A DNA stretch of 11,400 nucleotides from an uncultured bacterium (lineage in GTDB: Bacteria; Desulfobacterota; Desulfobulbia; Desulfobulbales; Desulfobulbaceae). The translations under genes and the position numbers were made by a program. The stretch covers positions 1 through 11,400 of the forward strand of contig CAITZN010000181.1 of assembly GCA_903896915.1 (NCBI GenBank), in the 5' to 3' direction. How positions within the stretch are numbered: position 1 is the first letter of the stretch; each line of letters opens with the position of its first letter. Positions 6,255 to 11,400 of the stretch are shown piece by piece. The notes beneath the pieces are model-generated. The model made no database searches. It was not told the DNA's origin and saw nothing but the letters and a program-made list of their open reading frames with translations.

Positions 6255-8408
6255 TTAGTGAGACAAACCAACTGAAGCATCAGTCTTGACGGCATCCTTC
6301 ATCAAAAACAAGGCTATTTGGACAAAAGGATCTGTAGGCAGAGTTTCTTCCAACTTTTTACTCTTCCGTGGTAGCTTCGTCTCTTCGTCTGCCTCGTCCT
6401 GGATCAGCCCGGCAGCAAGCGCTTCCTTGCGAGTGGCATCGAGATCCTGGCGGTACTTCCACATTCCTTCGAGAAAAACCGCGATTAATGTTTGCTCACT
6501 CCGAGCCTTGGCCTTACGGGTTTGTTCTTTTATCTTCTTGAATAGAGGATTGTCCTCCGCCCATTGTTTACCATCCTGCCTAACCTTATTCGTATCGAAA
6601 CTAGCACCACGCCACTTGGCATAAAAGACATTTTGGACCTGATCCCACGGAAGGGAATAGTCCATAAATTTCTCCCCGCTTTCCAGATAATCAAACATCG
6701 ATGGGACGATAAGATCGGGTTCAACCCCTTTATACTGGGTCGAGCCACCGTTGATTCGGTAAAATTTCTGTATAGTCAGCTTTAACGCTCCGAGATCATC
6801 ATATTTCTGCAACTGCAGCAAAGGCAAATTCTTGTTCATATCCATCATGGCCTGAACGGTTCCTTTGCCATGAGTGTGCTCGCCTCCGATAATGACAGCC
6901 CGCTTATAATCCTGCAAGGCCGCCGCAAGAATTTCCGAGGCAGAGGCACTGAACTGGTTCACCAGAATAATCACTGGGCCATCATAAGCGACATCAGGGT
7001 CGTCATCCTCAAGAACCTTAATGGTTCCTTGGGCATCCTTGACCTGAACCACAGGCCCCCCAGGAAGAAACAAACCTGAGATTTTGACCGCATCGGTCAA
7101 AGCGCCGCCGCCATTGTTACGAAGATCGAGAATAAGACCGTTAATCTTCTGTTTTTTTAGCTTGATCAGTTCTGCCAAAGTGTCATCAGTGACATTTCTG
7201 CTACTTTTCCCATCGTTTTGGGCTGCAAAATCGCGATAAAAACTTGGAATACGCAAATATCCGATGGATTTATTTTTTTCAGTTTTGAGGACAGAAGACT
7301 TCACATAGGTTTCTTCGATTTGCACCACATCCCGGATGATCTGGATAGTGCGTTTGGAAGCGTCCGGTTTTTGCACCGTCAACCGTACCGCTGTGCCTTT
7401 GGGACCACGGATGTAACTAACCGCTTCACGAATCCGCATCTCAGAAATATCAGTAAGTTCGCCGTTTTTCTCAGCAACAGCCAGGATGGTATCCCCTGCC
7501 TGCAATTGTCCTTGCTTTTCTGCCGCACTGCCAGGAATGATACTGATTACCTTGATCAACCCTTCATCCTCCCGGAGGACAGCGCCGATTCCTTCCAGGG
7601 AACCACTCATCTGGATATCGAAATCCTCTTTGGAGGCGGGGGCCATGTAATCACTATGCGGATCAAAGGCTCGGGCAACCGCATCAAAATAACGGTCAAA
7701 ATGATCCTGCCTAGATTGCTGCAGCAATCGGCTCAAGGCGCGGTGCGTACTCTGACGGACCTTTTTAACCGCTTCTTGCAGCTCCGTGGCATGATGCTCC
7801 ATTGAAACATCTTTGAGGCCTTCAGATTGTTGTTTGCTTTTAGCATTGAGGGAATCAAAGTAGGAATCAAGCACTTGCATTTTCAAGGATAAGCGCCACC
7901 GTTCACGCAACTTCTCTATACTCTCCGCAAAGTCGAGTTTTTTGGGCTCAATCTCGAGATATTCCTTGGTTTCGAAATCAAACCCCTGGTCAAGAATTGG
8001 ATCAATCAGTGTTTCTACCTGACGAATACGGTCATTAAGCAATTCCATCCCGGCATCGGCTAGGACAATGCGGCCCCTTGTTAATTCATCATCTATATGT
8101 GTTGCAAAGGCATTGAGTTGCTTCACGTCAGCCTGAAGAAGAAATCGTTTTCTCGGATCAAGCTGACGGAGGTACAGATCAAAGGCCTTGCGCGAAAGGT
8201 TGTCATCCAGAGGCTGATGGCTGAAATGTTGCGCAGGGAATTGACGACTGAGCATCAGGGCAATCAGTCGATTGCGGTCTTCATTGAACGCCGCATCCGG
8301 CGTAACCTTCTTGGCTAGGCAATTGGTTGTTAAAGCCAACAGGAGCAACACGCTTGTCGCAAGCGCGAGCAACGGACGCATCGTATACAACAGAGATTTT
8401 TTTGTCAT
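6255..8408 (-). CDS. prc: Carboxy-terminal processing (tail-specific) protease Prc, family S41
   Basis: Prc/Tsp is a periplasmic serine protease that trims or degrades proteins with nonpolar C-termini and shapes cell-wall hydrolase and envelope stress pathways. The 717-residue protein has an N-terminal signal sequence (hydrophobic residues about 11-31, likely cut after CLA), a helical N-terminal domain to about residue 255, a PDZ domain (about 265-350), the S41 catalytic domain (about 380-570) and a helical C-terminal domain. By alignment with E. coli Prc the catalytic pair is S489 in SASASE and K515 in HGKGTVQ. The loop between them is one residue longer than in E. coli. E. coli Prc is about 680 residues, so this copy is full length. 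It follows yedF by 83 bases. No clear Shine-Dalgarno precedes ATG 8408, but this start gives a normal signal peptide. Confidence 0.94.
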   Translation of the reverse strand: MTKKSLLYTMRPLLALATSVLLLLALTTNCLAKKVTPDAAFNEDRNRLIALMLSRQFPAQHFSHQPLDDNLSRKAFDLYLRQLDPRKRFLLQADVKQLNAFATHIDDELTRGRIVLADAGMELLNDRIRQVETLIDPILDQGFDFETKEYLEIEPKKLDFAESIEKLRERWRLSLKMQVLDSYFDSLNAKSKQQSEGLKDVSMEHHATELQEAVKKVRQSTHRALSRLLQQSRQDHFDRYFDAVARAFDPHSDYMAPASKEDFDIQMSGSLEGIGAVLREDEGLIKVISIIPGSAAEKQGQLQAGDTILAVAEKNGELTDISEMRIREAVSYIRGPKGTAVRLTVQKPDASKRTIQIIRDVVQIEETYVKSSVLKTEKNKSIGYLRIPSFYRDFAAQNDGKSSRNVTDDTLAELIKLKKQKINGLILDLRNNGGGALTDAVKISGLFLPGGPVVQVKDAQGTIKVLEDDDPDVAYDGPVIILVNQFSASASEILAAALQDYKRAVIIGGEHTHGKGTVQAMMDMNKNLPLLQLQKYDDLGALKLTIQKFYRINGGSTQYKGVEPDLIVPSMFDYLESGEKFMDYSLPWDQVQNVFYAKWRGASFDTNKVRQDGKQWAEDNPLFKKIKEQTRKAKARSEQTLIAVFLEGMWKYRQDLDATRKEALAAGLIQDEADEETKLPRKSKKLEETLPTDPFVQIALFLMKDAVKTDASVGLSH

Positions 8409-8491
8409 AGTAATCGGGTTTGGTTTTGTTCCCGGAATTGGCGGAGGCTTGCAGTCTTTCAGTAAACAGAGACCGAAAAAACCGTACGTTA

Positions 8492-9106
8492 TTAATAAGG
8501 GCTGACGATCTTATCGGCGCTGGTCATAGAGTTCATAATATCGTACATGTTAGAAATCTGTCCTACCTTGATGGCTGATTTCAATTTAAAAAAGTCAAGA
8601 CAGGTACCACAGGCGAGGATTTCAACCCCTTGAGTCTGTAAATGTCTCAAGGCTTCAAGCGCTCCGGATTCGGTTGTTACCTGTTTGACCCCGCTGTTAT
8701 AAAAAATGATTTTTTCAGGCAACGGCTGAATATCCTTGATCGTCTGGATGTAGGTCTGCAAGAGAGCCCAACCCAATTCGTCATCCCCGCGTCCCATGGA
8801 ATCAGAGGAGATAACATACACCAATCGCAGTTTTTCAGGAATTTCACAACGATTTTCATGTCGACCAGGCAGGTCGGCCGTTTGATTGGCGACAACAGCA
8901 ATAGTAATTCTGCGATGTCCCTGCGGCAGAGCGGTGACCTCAACCTGGTGCCCCTGATTTTGGGCATAGCGGACGACATTGTTCTGCGAAGCTTCGTTAT
9001 CGACGAGCACGTCAATCAAGACCGCCCCTTGTTCAAGGGTTTCTTTGGTCCGCAATACAGGTTGCGGACAGGGAAGGCCTGTACAATCAAGAGTTACCCG
9101 CGCCAT
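8492..9106 (-). CDS. yedF: YedF-type TusA-like/DsrE-like sulfurtransferase protein
   Basis: The 204-residue protein joins an N-terminal TusA/SirA-like domain (residues 1-75, with the CPxP motif at C13-P16 preceded by DCTG) to a C-terminal DsrE-like domain (about 95-204) carrying a CGTC pair (C166/C169). This two-domain layout is that of the sulfurtransferase-like selenium metabolism protein YedF, which often occurs with selD-type genes. TusA proteins carry persulfide sulfur on the CPxP cysteine, so this protein probably relays sulfur or selenium, but its exact substrate is not established. C8 and C87 are additional cysteines. AGGAG stands well before the ATG. It lies 50 bases after the metallo-hydrolase gene and upstream of prc; no selD or other selenium gene is in the window. 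Confidence 0.9.
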   Translation of the reverse strand: MARVTLDCTGLPCPQPVLRTKETLEQGAVLIDVLVDNEASQNNVVRYAQNQGHQVEVTALPQGHRRITIAVVANQTADLPGRHENRCEIPEKLRLVYVISSDSMGRGDDELGWALLQTYIQTIKDIQPLPEKIIFYNSGVKQVTTESGALEALRHLQTQGVEILACGTCLDFFKLKSAIKVGQISNMYDIMNSMTSADKIVSPY

Positions 9107-9156
9107 GCTCTTCTCCTTTTTTGCAACACCCAGTCCGCAGAACCGGAACGAAAGAT

Positions 9157-10080
9157 TTACAGGATAATTTCCTGACCTTCACGGGCAAAGAAAATTTCCA
9201 TGGGATCTGTACCATTGCCGGCACAGTAGGTCGTAGTCATGGCATCGAGTTGATCATCGCTGCGTTCCGGGTCGTGATGAAAGAGCGCCAGCCGTTTAAC
9301 CCCAGCCCTTCTGGCGGTGGCAATCGCCTCTTCAATAGGGCTGTGCCCCCAGCCTATCTTCCCCTTCTCATATTCTTGCCGGGTATACTGAGCATCATGG
9401 ACCAGCAGATCAGCACCTTTGAAGAAATTCTCTAAGGCCTGATTCTGCTCACCGGCAGCCTCTTCCCCTTCGTGAGCCATGAGTTCGTCGTAAGAGGGAT
9501 CGTTCGGATCCGTCACAAAAAGATTGCGAAAGGGCTCGGTATCGTAGGCCGTACAGAAAACCGCGCCCCGGAACGTAAAGCGATACCCCAAGGCGGTAAT
9601 GGGGTGATTGATGATCGTCGTCGAGAGGGCAATACCATCACCCAAATCAATATTCGGGTCTTCCTTCAACCGACAATATTCAATCTTGCCAGCTAATTCA
9701 CCCATATTGACGGGGAAATATCGATATTTCATCTGTCCGCCGACGACGGCCTCTAGAGGTTCATCCTCATAGGTGACCGGCCCGAAAACCTTTATCGTCG
9801 TACCTGGAATATACATAGGAACGAAGAAGGGAAACCCCATGATATGGTCCCAGTGGGTATGGGACAGATAAATCTCGGTAGCAATCGGCCCTTTGGGTAA
9901 ATCGTTAGCCAACATAAAATTGGCCAAATCACGGATACCAGAACCGGCGTCGATGATAATGTGACGATTAACCTCTGGAAAACGCAGTTCAATACAGGCT
10001 GTATTGCCCCCGTATTTCATGGTCTTCGGCCCCGGACAGGGGATGGAACCTCGCACCCCCCAAAATTTAACCTGTATCAT
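9157..10080 (-). CDS. MBL-fold metallo-hydrolase
   Basis: This cytoplasmic 307-residue enzyme is of the metallo-beta-lactamase fold. It opens with the MIQVKFWGVRGSIPCPG pattern typical of a widespread group of MBL hydrolases annotated as related to cyclic phosphodiesterase and PhnP-type enzymes. Metal-ligand motifs are visible: H74-x-H76-x-D78-H79 (SHTHWDHIMGF), H159 (INHP), D180 (AYDTEP), H229 (VHDAQY) and H268/H269 (LFHHDP), so it is probably active with two metals. The substrate is unknown. I start it at ATG 10080. The frame is open 12 codons further to a TTG at 10116, but those codons are unlike the family's start and no ribosome site favours them. It follows the HDOD gene by 36 bases, which suggests co-transcription. 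Confidence 0.88.
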   Translation of the reverse strand: MIQVKFWGVRGSIPCPGPKTMKYGGNTACIELRFPEVNRHIIIDAGSGIRDLANFMLANDLPKGPIATEIYLSHTHWDHIMGFPFFVPMYIPGTTIKVFGPVTYEDEPLEAVVGGQMKYRYFPVNMGELAGKIEYCRLKEDPNIDLGDGIALSTTIINHPITALGYRFTFRGAVFCTAYDTEPFRNLFVTDPNDPSYDELMAHEGEEAAGEQNQALENFFKGADLLVHDAQYTRQEYEKGKIGWGHSPIEEAIATARRAGVKRLALFHHDPERSDDQLDAMTTTYCAGNGTDPMEIFFAREGQEIIL

Positions 10081-10116
10081 TTCGCCATACCTGTTGTTTA
10101 GGTGACATGTAATCAA

Positions 10117-11016
10117 TTAAATTTGCAGAAAAATCTCAGCCTTTTTTATCTCTGCGTCGACCGCCTCAGACAGATTGACGATGGCATCCCACTCCAATTC
10201 GCAAATCCCCAAAAGCGTTACCAATTGCTCTTCATCGGGGAAACGGTTGCCAGCATAGCCAATATCGAACAGACAGATATAAAAATCGGCAAGGGCAACT
10301 GTGGCGACCAGCGCCTGATTTTCGGGAGCCGCGAGCAGGGGAGCGTGGTGGTGGCAGATGGCATCAGTAATGACCGGATTGAGTTTCCACTTGGAGGCAA
10401 TCATATACCCTACCTCCTCATGGTCGATTTCCATAATGCGCTGTTCTAGATGGATAAGGGGTTCCTGGGTTGCCTTAGTGTGAACGAGAACATCGGTGTA
10501 TTCATCACCAAAGGGTATCTTCCCGAGATCATGCAATAACCCGGCAACAAAATACTCTTCCCTATCTATTAAGGGTAGGCCACGCTCAACAGCCAGCAAT
10601 TTGGCCATAACCCCGACACCGATGGAATGTGCCCAGAAATCCTTAATGGGGAGGGCTTTCGATTTTTTTGCCTGGCCGACGCTTCTAATGATGGCCGTTG
10701 ATAAGGCAAGATTTTTAACCGTGTTCAGTCCCAGCATGATGATAGCCCTGGTCAGTGAGGTGACCTTATTAACCAAGGAATAATAAGCTGAGTTAATTAA
10801 TTTGAGTACTTGACCGGTTAATACAGGATCCAGGGAGATAACCTTGTTAAGATCGTTGGGAGCGGTGTCCGTCCTGCTACAAATCTCCAAAACCTTGCTG
10901 ACCGTGGTGGAGAGACTTGGCATTTTATCAACAAAAACACGGATCTTGTCCAGTTTTGTCTTTCGTTCTCGTTCACTCATAGGGGTTTCTGCAGGGACGA
11001 GTGTAAGGGTCAGCAT
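10117..11016 (-). CDS. HDOD-domain signalling protein
   Basis: HDOD proteins are degenerate or specialised HD-superfamily signalling proteins, usually tied to stress, cyclic-di-GMP or motility control in proteobacteria. In the 299-residue form the HDOD domain spans about residues 25-225, starting at the family-like MPSLSTTVSKVLEIC and continuing through DPVLTGQVLKLINSAYY. Unlike many HDOD proteins it keeps HD-type residues: H130 (FWAHS), H162-D163 in AGLLHDLGKIPF, H199 (IDHEEVGY) and the H222-H224 cluster (CHHHAP). No receiver, GGDEF or EAL domain is attached. The start is uncertain: ATG 11016 is chosen because a candidate promoter ends about 30 bases before it. TTG 11034 would leave almost no leader, and ATG 10980 is also possible. 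None has a clear Shine-Dalgarno. Confidence 0.85.
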   Translation of the reverse strand: MLTLTLVPAETPMSERERKTKLDKIRVFVDKMPSLSTTVSKVLEICSRTDTAPNDLNKVISLDPVLTGQVLKLINSAYYSLVNKVTSLTRAIIMLGLNTVKNLALSTAIIRSVGQAKKSKALPIKDFWAHSIGVGVMAKLLAVERGLPLIDREEYFVAGLLHDLGKIPFGDEYTDVLVHTKATQEPLIHLEQRIMEIDHEEVGYMIASKWKLNPVITDAICHHHAPLLAAPENQALVATVALADFYICLFDIGYAGNRFPDEEQLVTLLGICELEWDAIVNLSEAVDAEIKKAEIFLQI

Positions 11017-11045
11017 GGCATCTGCCGATTTCAAGTTAATCGACT

Positions 11046-11074
11046 ATATTAAATGAAGGTGTGATACAGGTCAA
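11046..11074 (-). promoter_or_regulatory. Candidate sigma-70-type promoter for the HDOD gene
   Basis: On the minus strand TTGACC (11074-11069) and TAATAT (11051-11046) are separated by 17 bases, matching a -35/-10 pair at 5 of 6 and 4 of 6 positions. Transcription would begin near 11040, giving a leader of about 24 bases to ATG 11016. It lies in the 86-base gap between the 63-residue protein gene and the HDOD start, so the HDOD gene and those after it may be transcribed separately from hisA. The match is visual only. Confidence 0.5.
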
Positions 11075-11102
11075 GCGAAGGGTTATTTTTTGCTTCTACC
11101 GG

Positions 11103-11294
11103 TCAACAACCGTGTTTAATCAAAAAATCACGGATGACCTCCTCCATAAGATCAAGTTGCGTCTGCCCGGTTTCGTTTATTTGTATCCACAAACATCGCT
11201 GGAAAGCTCGATAAAGATCTTCGGAGAGCAATAATTTCAATTCGACAAGATGAGCCGTGCGGTCCGGTTGTCCCTCAAGATCCGATGCATTCAT
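11103..11294 (-). CDS. Small 63-residue protein, possible ribbon-helix-helix fold
   Basis: I do not recognise this protein. Its 63 residues show a short beta-like stretch ([13 protein letters not shown], residues 15-27), a helix ([13 protein letters not shown], about 27-39), a turn (ETGQ) and a C-terminal helix ([16 protein letters not shown], about 47-62). That order and the ending resemble CopG/Arc-type ribbon-helix-helix DNA-binding proteins, but the first helix is longer than usual, so this is tentative. Its ATG lies inside the end of hisA, overlapping it by 20 bases in another frame, which suggests translational coupling. No toxin partner follows it; the next gene is the HDOD protein. 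Confidence 0.65.
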   Translation of the reverse strand: MNASDLEGQPDRTAHLVELKLLLSEDLYRAFQRCLWIQINETGQTQLDLMEEVIRDFLIKHGC

Positions 11295-11400
11295 GGAAAG
11301 TCACCACGTCACGATAACGCAAACCGATGCCCCCGAAAATATCAAGAGCCGAACCCACAGTGGCATCAATGCGCCCTTGACCGACCTTGCTGATCAGCTC
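11275..11400 (-). CDS. hisA: HisA of eukaryotic (HIS6-like) type, C-terminal fragment
   Basis: The minus-strand frame is open from the right edge to TGA at 11277-11275 and encodes the last 41 residues of a protein. It reads [18 protein letters not shown], then [19 protein letters not shown] and CIGS. The motif (I/L)-x-x-x-x-G-x-(V/I)-D-(A/V/L)-T-(V/F)-G-S-(A/S)-LDIFGG followed by a Y-x-D-V-V stretch is that of the eukaryotic-type phosphoribosylformimino-AICAR ribotide isomerase (yeast HIS6), the fourth step of histidine synthesis. Ordinary bacterial HisA ends differently. Most of the gene is outside the window, so the call rests on one conserved block. It is followed by and overlaps the 63-residue protein gene. 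Confidence 0.75.
   Translation of the reverse strand, partial: ELISKVGQGRIDATVGSALDIFGGIGLRYRDVVTFHECIGS

Noticed and set aside
7218..7805. 195-codon open frame on the plus strand inside prc
   Set aside because: It is antisense to a protease domain with clear PDZ and S41 motifs; its translation shows no family resemblance and it has no ribosome site of note.
8375..8408. Prc as a lipoprotein through the cysteine at residue 30
   Set aside because: The residues before it (T-T-N) do not fit a lipobox, where a small residue such as Ala or Gly is needed next to the cysteine; ordinary signal peptidase cleavage after CLA fits better.
8642..9175. 177-codon plus-strand open frame opposite yedF
   Set aside because: It is a shadow of a well-supported gene on the other strand, with no recognisable domain in its translation.
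10081..10116. Longer MBL hydrolase starting at TTG 10116
   Set aside because: Family members begin close to the M-x-x-KFWGVRGS pattern at ATG 10080; the extra 12 codons look like untranslated spacer.
11017..11034. HDOD protein starting at TTG 11034
   Set aside because: It would start only a few bases after the expected transcription start of the candidate promoter and has no ribosome site.
1..11400. Mobile element, CRISPR array, tRNA/rRNA or defence genes
   Set aside because: No repeated spacer pattern, transposase or integrase motif, tRNA-like cloverleaf or defence-family motif was seen; the whole window is filled with core metabolic and housekeeping genes of even character.

Overview
This window looks like ordinary chromosomal DNA of a sulfate-reducing (or sulfur-disproportionating) member of the Desulfobacterota, most likely Desulfobulbales. 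The main reason is a complete dsrMKJOP operon, preceded by a small RsbRD_N-domain gene. The genus cannot be read from the sequence, and neither can the direction of sulfur flow (reductive, or reversed as in sulfide oxidisers). Eleven genes are visible. All lie on the minus strand except the first, which is a fragment.

Layout. Positions 1-247 (+) hold the C-terminal end of a type IV prepilin peptidase. It converges on the dsr operon across a strong bidirectional terminator (266-301). Positions 320-5441 (-) hold dsrM, dsrK, dsrJ, dsrO and dsrP in transcription order. The spacers are short and the Shine-Dalgarno sequences mostly good; dsrP is best started at 1492, just after dsrO. Positions 5558-6091 hold the RsbRD_N-domain gene. 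It is separated from dsrM by a 116-base AT-rich leader with two inverted repeats, and it has its own 163-base upstream region with a 15-base palindrome. Upstream lie prc (6255-8408), yedF (8492-9106), a metallo-beta-lactamase-fold hydrolase (9157-10080), an HDOD-domain protein (10117-11016), a 63-residue protein (11103-11294) and the 3' end of a eukaryotic-type hisA (11275-11400).

How the genes work together. DsrMKJOP is the membrane complex linking quinone and periplasmic redox carriers to cytoplasmic dissimilatory sulfite reduction through DsrC. DsrM (heme b, NarI-like) and DsrP (NrfD-like) are the membrane subunits. DsrK is the HdrD-like cytoplasmic iron-sulfur subunit. DsrJ (triheme cytochrome c) and DsrO (Tat-exported ferredoxin-like protein) face the periplasm. 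The upstream group (HDOD, hydrolase, YedF, Prc) is collinear and may be partly co-transcribed, but it shows no single obvious pathway. A candidate sigma-70-type promoter lies before the HDOD gene.

There is no mobile element, CRISPR array, rRNA or tRNA, and no gap above 300 bases. I did not find a clearly new system. The best leads are the RsbRD_N gene attached to the dsr operon with palindromes around it, the eukaryotic-type HisA, and the small protein overlapping the end of hisA.
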